Positions 28,655 through 41,727 of a stretch of 64,000 nt of DNA are shown here, in pieces. Every line of letters begins with the position of its first letter. Positions within the stretch are counted from its first letter, which is position 1. The notes under the pieces were generated by a model. It was not told the DNA's origin. It ran no database searches and saw only the letters and a list, made by a program, of their open reading frames with translations. This stretch comes from Conyzicola lurida (GTDB taxonomy: Bacteria > Actinomycetota > Actinomycetes > Actinomycetales > Microbacteriaceae), in assembly GCF_014204935.1 (NCBI RefSeq), contig NZ_JACHMJ010000001.1, positions 682,001-746,000 of the forward strand, read 5' to 3'. A program made the position numbers and the translations under genes.

Positions 28655-31146
28655 TGCGTATCCCAATCAGCTGGCTCGGCGAGTACGTCGACCTGCCCGA
28701 GGACGTCTCGGTCGAGCACCTGCACGCCGCGCTCGTCAAGGTCGGCTTCGAGGAAGAGGGCTTCCACGGCTTCGACCTCACCGGACCCGTCGTGGTCGGC
28801 CAGGTGCTCGAGTTCACTCCCGAGCCCCAGACCAACGGCAAGACCATCAACTGGTGCAGTGTGGATGTCGGAGAGCCCGAGCCCCGCGGAATCGTCTGCG
28901 GTGCCCACAACTTCGCCGTCGGTGACAAGGTCGTCGTCTCGCTGCCCGGCGCGGTGCTGCCCGGACCGTTCCCGATCGCGGCCCGCAAGACGTACGGGCA
29001 CGTGTCCGACGGCATGATGGCGTCGGCGCGCGAGCTCGGTCTCGGCGAGGAGCACGACGGCATCCTTCTGCTCAAGAACCTCGGGCTCGACCCCGAGGTC
29101 GGCGTCGACGCGCTCGAACTGCTCGGCCTGCACGACTTCGCCGTTGAGATCAACGTCACGCCCGACCGCGGCTACGCGCTGTCGATCCGCGGCGTCGCGC
29201 GCGAGTACTCGCACTCGACGGGCGCGGCGTTCCGCGACCCCGTCTCGGTCGCTGCGCCCGTCGAAGCGTCGGGCTTCCCCTTCGCCGCCGCCGACACCGC
29301 ACCCATCCGCGGCCGCGCCGGCGTCTCGGTCTTCGAGACGCTCGTCGTGCGCGGCATCGACGCGACCCGCCCGACCCCGTCATGGATGGTCGCTCGTCTC
29401 GCCCTCGCCGGAATGCGCTCGATCTCGCTCGCCGTCGACATCACCAACTACGTGATGCTCGAACTCGGCCAGCCGATCCACGGCTACGACCTGGCCACGC
29501 TCACCGACGGCATCACCGTGCGCCGCGCGACCGCGGGCGAGACGATCGTCACGCTCGACGGCCAGACCCGCACGCTCCACGTCGAAGACCTGCTCATCAC
29601 CGACGGGTCCGGCCCGATCGGCCTCGCCGGCGTGATGGGCGGCGCGACCACCGAGATCGGCGCGGGCACCACCGACGTGCTCATCGAGGCCGCGAACTTC
29701 GACCCCGTGTCGATCGCCCGCAGCGCCCGCCGCCACAAGCTGCCGAGCGAGGCGGCCAAGCGCTTCGAGCGCGGTGTCGACCCGCTCGTCGCGGCTCCGG
29801 CCGCCGCGCGCGTCGCCCAGTTGCTCGTCGAGCTCGCCGGCGGAACCGTCGACACGCTCGGCTCCTCGTACAGCACCTACGCGCCCGCCGAGGCGATCGA
29901 ACTGCCGACCGACTACGCCGCGCGCATCATCGGCGTCGACTACACCCCGCTCGAGATCGAGACGGCGCTCACGACCATCGGCGCGACGATCGCGCCCGCG
30001 GCCGGCGCCTACATCGTGACGCCGCCGAGCTGGCGCCCCGACCTCACCGACAAGGCGACCCTCGTCGAGGAGGTCGCCCGCATCGTCGGCTACGACCGCA
30101 TCCCGTCGGTACTGCCCACCGCGCCTCCCGGCCGCGGCCTGACCCGCCCGCAGCGCCTGCGCCGCGCCGCGTCGCAGGGACTCGCGAGCGGCGGACTCAC
30201 CGAGGTGCTGTCCTACCCGTTCGTCACCGACGCCGCGAACCAGCTGTTCGGCTCCGCGACCGCCGAAAAGGTCACCGCGATCAAGCTCGCGAACGCGCTC
30301 GACTCCGAGTCGGCCTGGATGCGCGTCTCGCTGCTGCCCGGCCTCATCGACGCCGCACGCCGCAACCTGTCGCGTGGTCTCACCGACCTCGCGCTCTACG
30401 AGATCGGCCTGGTCTTCCAGCCCGTCGCCGGGGTCTCTTACGGCAGCGGCCCGCTGCCCAGCGGCACCGAGCGCCCCTCCGTCGAGAAGCTCGCCGAGCT
30501 CAACGCCGGCATCCCGCCGCAGCCGTGGCACGTCGCCGCGCTCTTCGTCGGCGACGCCAGCCCCAAGCAGCCGGGCGCCGTCGCTGTCGCCTCCGGTCTC
30601 GCCGACGCCCTCGGCGCCGCGCACCAGCTCGCGCTCTCGGTCGGTACCGCGCTGACCGTTCGCCAGGGCAGCCACCAGGCCATGCACCCCGGACGCACCG
30701 CGTCGCTCTGGGTGGGGGAGACCCTCGTCGGCTACGCCGGCGAACTGCTCCCGGCGATCGCGGACGACCGCGACCTGCCCCGCGTGGTCGCGCTGCTCGA
30801 GGTCGACCTCGACGCGCTCATCGCGACCGCCTCCGAGGACGTCACGCCGTCGACGATCGTGTCGTTCCCGGCCGCGACGCAGGACCTGTCGCTCGTCGTC
30901 TCCGCCGACACCGCGGCCGGCGACGTGCTCGCCGTCGTGATCGAGGGTGCCGGTGCGCTCCTCGAGAACGCGCGGCTCGTCGACGACTACCGCGGCACCG
31001 GCATCGACCACGGCAGCAAGTCGCTGACCTTCGCGCTGCGCTTCCGCGCTCCCGACCGCACGCTGACCGCGGCCGAGGCCACCGAGGCGAAGACCGCCGC
31101 GGTGACGCTCGCGGCCGAGCGGTTCGGGGCGACGCTGCGCGAGTAG
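28654..31146 (+). CDS. pheT: Phenylalanyl-tRNA synthetase beta subunit
   Basis: An 830-aa subunit with full domain order: 'MRIPISWLGEYVDLPEDVS', EMAP/OB fold ('GIVCGAHNFAVGDKV'), B3/B4 editing domain ('EAANFDPVSIARSARRHKL'), B5, the synthetase-like core and the C-terminal anticodon-recognition (FDX-ACB) domain ('SKSLTFALRFRAPDRTL'). The length is standard for actinobacteria. A short stem-loop (31146-31152 with 31164-31170) follows the stop, after which base composition drops. Confidence 0.96.
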   Translation: MRIPISWLGEYVDLPEDVSVEHLHAALVKVGFEEEGFHGFDLTGPVVVGQVLEFTPEPQTNGKTINWCSVDVGEPEPRGIVCGAHNFAVGDKVVVSLPGAVLPGPFPIAARKTYGHVSDGMMASARELGLGEEHDGILLLKNLGLDPEVGVDALELLGLHDFAVEINVTPDRGYALSIRGVAREYSHSTGAAFRDPVSVAAPVEASGFPFAAADTAPIRGRAGVSVFETLVVRGIDATRPTPSWMVARLALAGMRSISLAVDITNYVMLELGQPIHGYDLATLTDGITVRRATAGETIVTLDGQTRTLHVEDLLITDGSGPIGLAGVMGGATTEIGAGTTDVLIEAANFDPVSIARSARRHKLPSEAAKRFERGVDPLVAAPAAARVAQLLVELAGGTVDTLGSSYSTYAPAEAIELPTDYAARIIGVDYTPLEIETALTTIGATIAPAAGAYIVTPPSWRPDLTDKATLVEEVARIVGYDRIPSVLPTAPPGRGLTRPQRLRRAASQGLASGGLTEVLSYPFVTDAANQLFGSATAEKVTAIKLANALDSESAWMRVSLLPGLIDAARRNLSRGLTDLALYEIGLVFQPVAGVSYGSGPLPSGTERPSVEKLAELNAGIPPQPWHVAALFVGDASPKQPGAVAVASGLADALGAAHQLALSVGTALTVRQGSHQAMHPGRTASLWVGETLVGYAGELLPAIADDRDLPRVVALLEVDLDALIATASEDVTPSTIVSFPAATQDLSLVVSADTAAGDVLAVVIEGAGALLENARLVDDYRGTGIDHGSKSLTFALRFRAPDRTLTAAEATEAKTAAVTLAAERFGATLRE

Positions 31147-31289
31147 CTCCTTAAAGCAGCCAGAAGGAGCGCCGGAGATCCTCCTCCCCGTATGTCAACG
31201 GTGAAGAATGTCGGGTTCAATCGGTGGCGGTCGCTACCTCACTGTCAGTATTTGATATATGCTCATTGGCAAAAGGGTGGAGGACGAAT

Positions 31290-32219
31290 GTGGACAGGTC
31301 GTCGAGCGAGAAACGTTTGGGGAAGCCCGGACTGACGATTGGCTGGCCAGCACTATCGCTGGGACTCGGGATACTGGCTACGGGCTCGCTTGGAACTTTG
31401 GCTGTCGTCGCGACGATTAGCGAGGTAGATGCGTTGTCAACCGTCGCTTTGGCGCTGGCAATCCTGGCCTTCGCGGCGCAGATTGTGGTGTCTCTATCGC
31501 AGGCGCAGGGACAAGCGCACCAGCAAACGGAAATTGGGAGGGTTAATGCGGAGACTCGCGGGCTATTGGCGCAGATAACTGCCCAGTCTGACTCGCTCCT
31601 TGCCAATCAACGTGAGCAGTTCACCAAGGTTCTTGATGCAGCCCTTGGCAGCGACCTCATTCGAAACGCAGTGACGGAAGTTGCCACTGCCGATGGCGAC
31701 GACGCCGAAAATCCAATGACACCCGGAGAGAATGATTCCGCGCCGAGTATTGATGTAGATGCACTGTCGGAGAATCTCCAAAAGACATTGAAAACGGCCT
31801 TCGAAAACGTTTCGGCCTCGAGGACGGCTCAGCGCTCGGCAGGATCGCCCCCGCGCATTCCTGATTCCGACAGGTTTTCTGACCTACTGGATTCGGTGAA
31901 ATCACTTCCGGACGCTGACCACGACGGCAAGCGTGCTTTCGAAGTATTCAAGTCTTTGTCGCCTCTTGAATTATCCACACTGAGCAGTCGGGCATACTCC
32001 GATCTGGATAAAGCACGACGCGGGCGTCAGCCCGAAGGCGTACTGAGAAATGTAACCAACCTCACCCCTGCGACTCAAAGGCTTGTGGACTTGGGTCTAA
32101 TCGAATTCACCGAGAGGACGAGACCAGCGGAAACCTGGACTCGACGCATAACGCCGCTTGGCTGGAAGGTAGTCAGATTCCTGTTGGGACGAGGAGACAT
32201 GTCTGCTTTCACCGGGTAG
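31290..32219 (+). CDS. Unrecognised membrane protein, two spans plus C-terminal winged-helix-like region; accessory
   Basis: A 309-aa protein not recognised. The GTG at 31290 was chosen because GGAGG lies six bases upstream. Residues ~17-43 and ~48-70 are hydrophobic spans ('ALSLGLGILATGSLGTLAVV', 'VALALAILAFAAQIVVSL'). A Gln/Glu-rich helical stretch follows ('QTEIGRVNAETRGLLAQI'), then a polar linker. The last ~75 residues look like a winged helix ('NLTPATQRLVDLGLIEF', 'TRRITPLGWKVVRFLLG'). Codon use is relaxed: a sample line has 34/60 G+C against 42/60 in pheT. This and its place between pheT and argC suggest horizontal transfer. It may be a membrane-tethered sensor or defence component; this is conjecture. 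Confidence 0.7.
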   Translation: MDRSSSEKRLGKPGLTIGWPALSLGLGILATGSLGTLAVVATISEVDALSTVALALAILAFAAQIVVSLSQAQGQAHQQTEIGRVNAETRGLLAQITAQSDSLLANQREQFTKVLDAALGSDLIRNAVTEVATADGDDAENPMTPGENDSAPSIDVDALSENLQKTLKTAFENVSASRTAQRSAGSPPRIPDSDRFSDLLDSVKSLPDADHDGKRAFEVFKSLSPLELSTLSSRAYSDLDKARRGRQPEGVLRNVTNLTPATQRLVDLGLIEFTERTRPAETWTRRITPLGWKVVRFLLGRGDMSAFTG

Positions 32220-32469
32220 TGCTTCGAGTTAGCATGCTCCGTTCGATGAGGTGTGTCGGCGTCGCGACTCAGTCGACCCATGAATTGAGCGTCGTGTCCA
32301 GCTAGCTATAGTCAGCCGCGGTATGTAGTCGCCAGAGCTCTTGTATCCCTAGGTTGCCAATGAAAGCCGGGCAGCAGGCGAGGCAATTCTTGCTTGCGCG
32401 CCTTGTTGGGATTACTTGATTCGTCAAATTCAGCGCTGAAATGCCGCGATATGGCTCGCCCATGACCGT

Positions 32470-32522
32470 ATCGAAACCCTGTCGCGTCGCGCCACGGTTT
32501 CGATTCGGGCCGTAGACGGCCC
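32470..32522. other. Two adjacent stem-loops upstream of argC
   Basis: ATCGAAACC (32470-32478) pairs with 32496-32504 around a 17-nt loop. Three bases later GGGCCGT (32507-32513) pairs with ACGGCCC (32516-32522). They could be a transcription terminator of the accessory gene or a small structured RNA; no T-run follows. Confidence 0.5.
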
Positions 32523-32737
32523 TACTCAACCACCGATTCGGCCAACAGGTGCCGCGTACAGTACGCTCGCTCCGTGGCCATTTCTCGCATCGCACTCCCG
32601 ACCAGCTCCGTGCTGTCTTTCGGGCTGCGACGTCGTGCCACCTCCGAGCGACTCTAGGCGTCGAGCACCCGACAGGGTCGACCCATCCGTGGTCCCCGTC
32701 CACCTCGCCGCCGCCTCATTCCCATCACCCCACTGAA

Positions 32738-32743
32738 TAAGGT
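32738..32743 (+). promoter_or_regulatory. -10 element of the arginine operon
   Basis: TAAGGT ends 6 nt before the argC ATG at 32750, with no Shine-Dalgarno sequence. A leaderless transcript for the whole arg operon is the simplest reading. Confidence 0.5.
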
Positions 32744-32749
32744 TGAGTC

Positions 32750-33796
32750 ATGTCACTTTCCGTTGCCGTCGCCGGCGCTAGCGGCTACGCCGGAGGCGAG
32801 CTCCTCCGGTTGCTCGCCGCGCACCCGGAGTTCACCGTCACCACCGTCACCGCGTTCAACAACGCCGGGGAGAAGCTCATCTCCCTCCAGCCCCACCTGC
32901 GCTCTCTCGCGCACCTCACGCTCGTCGCGACCACCCCCGAGAACCTCGCCGGGCACGACGTCGTCTTCCTCGCCCTGCCGCACGGCAAGTCGGGAGAGAT
33001 CACGGCGGCCCTGCCCGAGGGAACCCTCGTCATCGACTGCGGGGCCGACCACCGCCTCACGAGCGAGAGCGACTGGGCCGACTTCTACGGCGGCGAGTAC
33101 TTCGGTGCCTGGACCTACGGCCTGCCCGAGCTGATCCACGCCGACGGCACCAAGCACCGCGACGAGATCGTCGGCGCCAGCCACATCGCCGTCCCCGGCT
33201 GCAATGTCACCGCCATCTCGCTCGGCCTCGCGCCGGGCATCCAAGCCGGTGTCCTCGAGGCCGACGACATCGTCGCGATCCTCGCGGTCGGCCCGTCCGG
33301 TGCCGGCAAGGCTCTCAAGACGAACCTGCTCGCGAGCGAGATCCTCGGATCCGCTTCCGCGTACGGCGTCGGCGGCACCCACCGTCATACCCCCGAGATC
33401 CGGCAGAACCTGGCGCTGGCCGGCGGCACCGCGGTGAGCGTGTCGTTCACTCCGATGCTCGTGCCGATGAGCCGGGGAATCCTCGCGACGTCCACCGCCA
33501 AACTCGCCCCCGGCGTCACCGCCGCGCAGGTGCGGTCCGCGTTCGAGACCGCCTACGCCGACGAGCCCTTCGTGCACCTGCTGCCCGAGGGCGAGTTCCC
33601 GCGCACCGCGGACACCGTCGGCGCCAACACCGCGCTCGTCGGCCTCGCCGTCGACGAGTCGACCGGCCGCGTCGTCACGGTCACCGCGATCGACAATCTC
33701 GTCAAGGGAACCGCCGGCGCCGCCATCCAATCAGCCAATATCGCCCTCGGTTTCGCAGAAACCACGGGTCTCAGCACCAATGGAGTAGCACCGTGA
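32750..33796 (+). CDS. argC: N-acetyl-gamma-glutamyl-phosphate reductase
   Basis: A 348-aa NADPH-dependent reductase, third step of arginine synthesis. It has N-terminal '[16 protein letters not shown]', catalytic Cys151 in '[13 protein letters not shown]', and '[16 protein letters not shown]'. It is the first gene of argCJBDF. The stop overlaps argJ by GTGA. Confidence 0.96.
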   Translation: MSLSVAVAGASGYAGGELLRLLAAHPEFTVTTVTAFNNAGEKLISLQPHLRSLAHLTLVATTPENLAGHDVVFLALPHGKSGEITAALPEGTLVIDCGADHRLTSESDWADFYGGEYFGAWTYGLPELIHADGTKHRDEIVGASHIAVPGCNVTAISLGLAPGIQAGVLEADDIVAILAVGPSGAGKALKTNLLASEILGSASAYGVGGTHRHTPEIRQNLALAGGTAVSVSFTPMLVPMSRGILATSTAKLAPGVTAAQVRSAFETAYADEPFVHLLPEGEFPRTADTVGANTALVGLAVDESTGRVVTVTAIDNLVKGTAGAAIQSANIALGFAETTGLSTNGVAP

Positions 33797-34950
33797 GCGT
33801 CACACACCCGGCAGGATTCGTCGCAACAGGAGTCGTCGCCGGTCTCAAATCGACGGGCAAGCAGGATGTCGCCCTGGTGCAGAACCTCGGACCGGAACAG
33901 GCCGCGGCCGTCGTCTTCACCAGCAACCGCGCCAAGGCCAACCCCATCATCTGGTCGCAGCAGGTGATCACCGACGGCATCGTCTCGGCGATCGTGCTCA
34001 ACTCGGGCGGGGCCAACTGCTACACCGGGTCGTTCGGTTTCCAGACCTCGCACGCGACGGCCGAGGCCGTGGCCGAGGGACTCGGCATCTCGTCCGGCGA
34101 CGTGCTCGTCTGTTCCACCGGCCTCATCGGGGTCGGCGGGCAGGACTTCCGCGACAAGGTGCTCGGGGGAGTCGCCACCGCGGTGCCCGCGCTGAGCGCC
34201 GACGGCGGACACGACGCGGCCCTCGCGATCATGACCACGGACTCGAAGCCGAAGGAATCCGTCGTGCAGGGCGCCGGCTGGTCCATCGGCGGCATGGCGA
34301 AGGGCGCGGGCATGCTCGCACCGGGTCTCGCCACGATGCTCGTCGTGCTCACCACCGACGCGCTCGTCACGAGTGCCGACCTCGATTCCGCGCTCCGTGC
34401 CGCCACGCGCGTCACGTTCGACCGGCTCGACTCCGACGGCTGCATGTCGACCAACGACCAGGTGTCGCTGCTCGCGAGCGGCGCCTCCGGCGTCACCCCG
34501 AGCCTCGAGGCGCTCACCGCCGCCGTCACCGCGATCTGCGCCGACCTCGCCGCCCAGCTGCAGGCCGACGCCGAGGGCGCGAGCCACAACATCTCGATCG
34601 AGACGATCAACGCGGCCAGCGAGGACGACGCGGTCGAGGTCGGCCGTTCCGTCGCCCGCAACAACCTGTTCAAGGCCGCCGTCTTCGGCAACGACCCGAA
34701 CTGGGGCCGCGTGCTCGCCGCGATCGGAACGACGACCGCCGAATTCGACCCCTACGACGTTGACGTCACGATGAACGGCGTACGGGTCTGCCGCTCGGGG
34801 GAGCCCGACCAGCCGTCCGACGCCGTCGACCTCACCCCGCGCGCCACGCACGTGCTCATCGACCTCAAGGTCGGCACGGCAACCGCGACGATCCTCACCA
34901 ACGACCTCACGCACGACTACGTGCATGAGAACAGCGCGTACTCCAGCTGA
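33793..34950 (+). CDS. argJ: Bifunctional glutamate N-acetyltransferase / ornithine acetyltransferase
   Basis: A 385-aa ArgJ. The self-cleavage site is visible as '[16 protein letters not shown]', with Thr181 becoming the nucleophile of the beta chain. '[17 protein letters not shown]' and '[11 protein letters not shown]' are family motifs. It recycles the acetyl group from N-acetylornithine to glutamate, so no separate argA or argE is needed. GTG start inside a GTGA overlap with argC; the end overlaps argB by one base. Confidence 0.96.
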   Translation: MSVTHPAGFVATGVVAGLKSTGKQDVALVQNLGPEQAAAVVFTSNRAKANPIIWSQQVITDGIVSAIVLNSGGANCYTGSFGFQTSHATAEAVAEGLGISSGDVLVCSTGLIGVGGQDFRDKVLGGVATAVPALSADGGHDAALAIMTTDSKPKESVVQGAGWSIGGMAKGAGMLAPGLATMLVVLTTDALVTSADLDSALRAATRVTFDRLDSDGCMSTNDQVSLLASGASGVTPSLEALTAAVTAICADLAAQLQADAEGASHNISIETINAASEDDAVEVGRSVARNNLFKAAVFGNDPNWGRVLAAIGTTTAEFDPYDVDVTMNGVRVCRSGEPDQPSDAVDLTPRATHVLIDLKVGTATATILTNDLTHDYVHENSAYSS

Positions 34951-35852
34951 TGGGCGTCTTCAGGGAAGCCCAGGGCCTCGAGGTCGGCATCAAGACCGCC
35001 GTGCTGATCGAGTCGCTGCCGTGGCTCAAGCAGTTCCACAAGAAGATCATCGTCGTGAAGTTCGGCGGCAACGCCATGGTCGACGACGAGCTGCAGCGCG
35101 CGTTCGCCGAAGACATGGCGTACCTGCACTTCGCCGGCATCCACCCCGTCGTCGTGCACGGCGGCGGGCCGCAGATCTCCAAGCGCCTCGCCGAACTCGG
35201 CATCGACAGCGAGTTCCGCGGCGGCTACCGGGTCACGACCCCCGAGTCGATCGAGGTGGTGCGCGACGTGCTCTCCGGCACGATCAGCCGCGACCTCGCC
35301 GAACTCGTCAACGAGCACCAGCCCGGTCTGGCCGTCGCCATCTCCGGCGAAGACCGCGGACTCTTCGGCGGACGCCGCCGGGGTGCCGTCGTCGACGGAC
35401 AGCCGGTCGACCTCGGCCTGGTCGGCGACGTCGTCGAGGTGGATGCCGCGGCGATCCTGGAAGCGGTCGAAGCCGGCCGCATCCCGGTGGTGGCGTCTAT
35501 CGCCCCCGATCTCGACGCGCCGGGCCAGTCCCTCAACATCAACGCCGACTCGGCCGCCGCAGCGCTCGCGATCGAGCTCGGCGCGGCCAAACTGGTGATC
35601 CTCACCGACGTCGCCGGTCTCTACCGCGACTGGCCCAACCGCGATTCGCTCATCTCGATCATCGACACGGAGGAGCTCACCGAGCTGCTGCCCGCGCTCG
35701 AGTCGGGCATGATCCCCAAGATGACCGCGTGCCTCGAGGCCGTCGAGGGTGGTGTGGCCAAGGCCGCGATCATCGACGGCCGCGAGCCGCACTCGATCCT
35801 GCTCGAGGTCTTCACCCACAGCGGTGTCGGCACGGAGGTGGTACCCGTATGA
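34950..35852 (+). CDS. argB: N-acetylglutamate kinase
   Basis: A 300-aa amino-acid kinase: '[19 protein letters not shown]', '[13 protein letters not shown]', '[18 protein letters not shown]' and '[19 protein letters not shown]'. The N-terminal helix ('[20 protein letters not shown]') is the kind found in arginine-sensitive hexameric enzymes, so feedback inhibition by arginine is likely. Overlaps argD by ATGA. Confidence 0.96.
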   Translation: MGVFREAQGLEVGIKTAVLIESLPWLKQFHKKIIVVKFGGNAMVDDELQRAFAEDMAYLHFAGIHPVVVHGGGPQISKRLAELGIDSEFRGGYRVTTPESIEVVRDVLSGTISRDLAELVNEHQPGLAVAISGEDRGLFGGRRRGAVVDGQPVDLGLVGDVVEVDAAAILEAVEAGRIPVVASIAPDLDAPGQSLNINADSAAAALAIELGAAKLVILTDVAGLYRDWPNRDSLISIIDTEELTELLPALESGMIPKMTACLEAVEGGVAKAAIIDGREPHSILLEVFTHSGVGTEVVPV

Positions 35853-37033
35853 ACGACAGCACCGCGGCCTACAAGTCGCGCTTCACCTCCACCATGATGG
35901 GCAACTGGTCAGCACCGCTCACCACACTCGTGCGCGGCGAGGGCTGCCAGGTCTGGGACGCCGACGGCAAGCGCTACCTCGACTTCCTCGGCGGCATCGC
36001 CGTGAACGCGCTCGGCCACGCCCACCCGGTGCTGGTCGAGGCGGTCAGCCGCCAGGTCGCGACCATCGCCCACGTCTCCAACTACTTCGCCACCCCACCG
36101 CAGGTCGAGCTGGCCGAGCGACTGCTGCGTCTGACCGGCGCGGGCGACAGCGGACGCGTCTACTTCGCGAACTCCGGCACCGAGGCGAACGAGGCGGCGG
36201 TCAAGCTGGCCCGCCGCAACGGGCAGCACAAGAAGATCATCGCGCTGAACAACTCGTTCCACGGCCGCACGATGGGCGCTCTCGCGCTCACCGGCAAGAC
36301 CGCGCTGCGCGAACCGTTCGAGCCGCTCGTGCCGAACGTCGTGCACATCGATTCCACGATCGAGGCGCTCGAGGCCGCGATCGGCGACGACGTCTCCGCG
36401 ATCGTGATCGAGCCGATCAAGGGCGAGGCCGGGGTCATCGACCTGCCGGCCGGGTTCCTGAAGCGCGCCCGCGAACTGACCACGGAGTTCGGTGCGCTGT
36501 TGATCCTCGACGAGATCCAGACCGGAGCCGGCCGCACCGGCGTCTGGTTCGCGTACCAGCGCGAGGGCATCGTGCCCGATGCGATCACGCTCGCGAAGGG
36601 TATGGGCGGCGGAATCCCCGTCGGGGCTCTCGTGACCTTCGGTGCGGCATCCGGCCTCTTCACTCCCGGCCAGCACGGCACGACCTTCGGCGGCAACCCG
36701 CTCGCGACCGCCGCCGCCAACGCGGTGCTCGGCGAGATCGAGGCGTCGGGACTCGTCGAGAACGCGGCACTGCGCGGCGCACAACTGCGCGCGGCGATCA
36801 CCGCCATCGGCTCTCCGCTCGTCGCCGAACTGCGCGGGGAGGGCCTGCTGATCGGCGTCGGTCTGACTGCGCCGGTCGCCGCGGCCGTCACGGCGCGTGC
36901 ACTCGAGCTCGGCCTCATCGTCAACGCGCCGAACGAGTCGAGCATCCGACTCGCGCCGCCCCTCATCATCGGCGACTCCGAGATCGCCGAATTCATCACC
37001 CTCTTCACCCAGGCCTTGGAGGCTTCCGCATGA
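35849..37033 (+). CDS. argD: Acetylornithine aminotransferase
   Basis: A 394-aa class III PLP aminotransferase: '[18 protein letters not shown]', '[18 protein letters not shown]', '[15 protein letters not shown]' and the PLP lysine in '[15 protein letters not shown]'. It converts N-acetylglutamate semialdehyde to N-acetylornithine. GGAGG lies 10 nt before the ATG. Overlaps argF by ATGA. Confidence 0.96.
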   Translation: MNDSTAAYKSRFTSTMMGNWSAPLTTLVRGEGCQVWDADGKRYLDFLGGIAVNALGHAHPVLVEAVSRQVATIAHVSNYFATPPQVELAERLLRLTGAGDSGRVYFANSGTEANEAAVKLARRNGQHKKIIALNNSFHGRTMGALALTGKTALREPFEPLVPNVVHIDSTIEALEAAIGDDVSAIVIEPIKGEAGVIDLPAGFLKRARELTTEFGALLILDEIQTGAGRTGVWFAYQREGIVPDAITLAKGMGGGIPVGALVTFGAASGLFTPGQHGTTFGGNPLATAAANAVLGEIEASGLVENAALRGAQLRAAITAIGSPLVAELRGEGLLIGVGLTAPVAAAVTARALELGLIVNAPNESSIRLAPPLIIGDSEIAEFITLFTQALEASA

Positions 37034-37953
37034 CCCGCCACTTTCTCCGCGACGACGACCTGACCCAGGCCGAGCAGCTCGAGATCCTCGACCTCGCCGT
37101 CGAACTCAAAAAGGACCGCTACGCCTCGAAGCCGCTCGCCGGACCACAGACCGTCGCCGTCATCTTCGACAAGTCGTCGACCCGCACCCGCGTCTCTTTC
37201 GCCGTCGGCATCGCCGACCTCGGCGGCAGCCCGCTCATCATCTCCACGGCGAACAGCCAGCTCGGTGGCAAAGAGACGCCGAGCGATACCGCCCGCGTGC
37301 TCGAGCGCATGGTCTCGGCGATCGTCTGGCGCACCTACGCGCAGAGTGGCCTCGAGCAGATGGCGCTCGAGACCACCGTTCCCGTGGTCAACGCGCTCAG
37401 CGACGACTTCCACCCGTGCCAGCTTCTCGCCGACCTGCTCACCATCCGCGAGCACCGCGGCGAACTCGCCGGCCTCACCGTCACCTTCCTCGGCGACGGC
37501 CGCAGCAACATGGCGCAGTCCTACCTGCTGGCGTGTGCCGTGGCGGGCATGAACGTGCGCATCGCGAGCCCCGACGCCTACGTACCCGACCCGCAGGTCG
37601 TCGTCGACGCCGAGACGATCGCCGCGGCCAACGGCGGCTCGGTCGCGCTCTTCACCGACCCGGCCGAGTCCGTCACCGGGGTCGATATCGTTGTCACCGA
37701 CACCTGGGTGTCGATGGGCAAAGAGGACGAGAAGGCCGAACGCGTCGCCACCTTCGGCGCCTACCAGGTCGACTCCGCCCTGATGGCGCTCGCGAAGCCC
37801 GACGCGCTCTTCCTGCACTGCCTCCCCGCCGACCGTGGCTACGAGGTGACCGCCGACGTGATCGACGGCGAGCAGAGCGTCATCTGGGACGAGGCGGAGA
37901 ACCGCCTGCACGCCCAGAAGGCGCTCCTCGTCTGGTTGCTCGAGCGGGCATGA
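37030..37953 (+). CDS. argF: Ornithine carbamoyltransferase
   Basis: A 307-aa carbamoyltransferase with the carbamoyl-phosphate motif 'KSSTRTRVSFAVG' (STRTR), 'DDFHPCQLLADLLTI' (HPCQ) and the ornithine loop 'FLHCLPADRGYEV'. It forms citrulline from ornithine. Overlaps the next gene, a membrane protein, by ATGA, so that gene is translated as part of the arg operon. Confidence 0.96.
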   Translation: MTRHFLRDDDLTQAEQLEILDLAVELKKDRYASKPLAGPQTVAVIFDKSSTRTRVSFAVGIADLGGSPLIISTANSQLGGKETPSDTARVLERMVSAIVWRTYAQSGLEQMALETTVPVVNALSDDFHPCQLLADLLTIREHRGELAGLTVTFLGDGRSNMAQSYLLACAVAGMNVRIASPDAYVPDPQVVVDAETIAAANGGSVALFTDPAESVTGVDIVVTDTWVSMGKEDEKAERVATFGAYQVDSALMALAKPDALFLHCLPADRGYEVTADVIDGEQSVIWDEAENRLHAQKALLVWLLERA

Positions 37954-39056
37954 GCCTCTCGCCGACGGACGCGGTGAACCCTGTCGTCGCACGCCTGCGT
38001 GCGTACGGCAGGGCGCCGCGGATCGTCGGCATCGACATCGCCCGCGGTCTGGCGGTGCTCGGAATGTACGGCGCCCACGTCGGTCTCACCGAGCCGTTCG
38101 ACTTTGCCCGGCCTGGCACCTGGCTCGACGTGGTCAACGGCCGGTCGTCGATCCTCTTCGCGTTGCTCGCCGGCGTCTCGATCGCGATCATCTCGGGCGG
38201 CACCCGCACCCTCGACGGGGTCGAACTGGTGCAGGCGCGCGTGCGCATTTTCACCCGGGCCGCGATCATCTTCGGGCTCGGCGGGTTCCTCGAGTTCCTC
38301 GGCTCGGGCATCGCGATCATCCTGCCGACCTATGCCGCGCTGTTCGTGCTCGCCCTGCCGTTCCTGCGGTGGCGATCGCCGCGGCTCTTCGCGTTGGCCG
38401 GGACGGTCGCGCTGATCGCGCCGTTCGTGCAGCTCATCGTCGCCAGCGGGGGAGAGGGCGGAGGCGGAGCCATCATGGAGCTGCTCTTCACCGGCCACTA
38501 CCCGGGTGTCATCTGGATCGCCTTCGTGCTCGCCGGCGTCGGTATCGGACGGCTCGATCTCGCCGCGATCCGCGTGCAGCTCTGGATGCTCGCCGCCGGC
38601 TTCGTGCTCGCGGTCGTGGGGTACGGCGGGGGAGTGGTGGCGCAGGCGGAGGTACCCGCACCGGCCGTGAGCCCGCCGGTCGGGACCGTCGACTTCTCCG
38701 TGCTCGCCACGGTCGAAGCGCACAGCGGCAGCCAGTTCGAGGTCGTCGGCTCGGCCGGCTTCGCGATCCTCGTGGTCGCGCTCTGCCTGCTGGCCGCGCG
38801 GGTGGCCAAGTGGCCCCTCTTCCCGGTGGCCGCCGTGGGCTCGATGGCGCTCAGCGCGTACACCGTGCACGTGCTCATCGTCGCGGTGATCGGCCGCGAC
38901 GCGTTCGCGCAGCCCGACAACGGCCTGTACCTCGGCTTCGTCGTCGGGGCACTCGTCGCGTGCAGTATCTGGGCGGTGGCCGTGGGCCGCGGCCCCCTCG
39001 AACAGGCGCTCACGCGCGCCTCCCGGTGGGCGGCCGACACGGCCGACCGCCGGTAG
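37950..39056 (+). CDS. Multispanning membrane protein, acyltransferase-like (DUF1624/DUF418-type)
   Basis: A 368-aa protein with about ten hydrophobic spans. The opening 'RIVGIDIARGLAVLGMYGAH' is the typical start of the HGSNAT/YeiB-like group (DUF1624, DUF418), whose members are predicted transmembrane acyltransferases or of unknown role. The C-terminal half has 'FPVAAVGSMALSAYTVHVL', common to that group. It overlaps argF by ATGA and precedes argG by 35 bp, the position where argR stands in many actinobacteria. No DNA-binding domain is present. A link to arginine metabolism is not shown. Confidence 0.78.
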   Translation: MSLSPTDAVNPVVARLRAYGRAPRIVGIDIARGLAVLGMYGAHVGLTEPFDFARPGTWLDVVNGRSSILFALLAGVSIAIISGGTRTLDGVELVQARVRIFTRAAIIFGLGGFLEFLGSGIAIILPTYAALFVLALPFLRWRSPRLFALAGTVALIAPFVQLIVASGGEGGGGAIMELLFTGHYPGVIWIAFVLAGVGIGRLDLAAIRVQLWMLAAGFVLAVVGYGGGVVAQAEVPAPAVSPPVGTVDFSVLATVEAHSGSQFEVVGSAGFAILVVALCLLAARVAKWPLFPVAAVGSMALSAYTVHVLIVAVIGRDAFAQPDNGLYLGFVVGALVACSIWAVAVGRGPLEQALTRASRWAADTADRR

Positions 39057-39091
39057 TCTTGTCAATGATTTAACCCAAGGAGAAAACACAC

Positions 39092-41726
<2,635 letters not shown>

Positions 41727-41727
41727 C

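Larger units (their letters stand above)
32220..32749. other. Gene-poor lower-GC stretch upstream of argC
   Basis: About 530 bp without a convincing gene. A minus-strand open frame (32302-32703) has no ribosome-binding site and a random, Trp/Cys-rich composition, so it is not called. The stretch has two adjacent hairpins at 32470-32522 and ends in the argC promoter. It shares the lower G+C of the preceding gene and is probably the rest of the same insertion. Confidence 0.6.

Noticed and set aside
32302-32703. Minus-strand open frame of 133 codons upstream of argC
   Set aside because: No ribosome-binding site, odd Trp/Cys/Arg-rich composition and it overlaps structured intergenic DNA, so it looks like chance.
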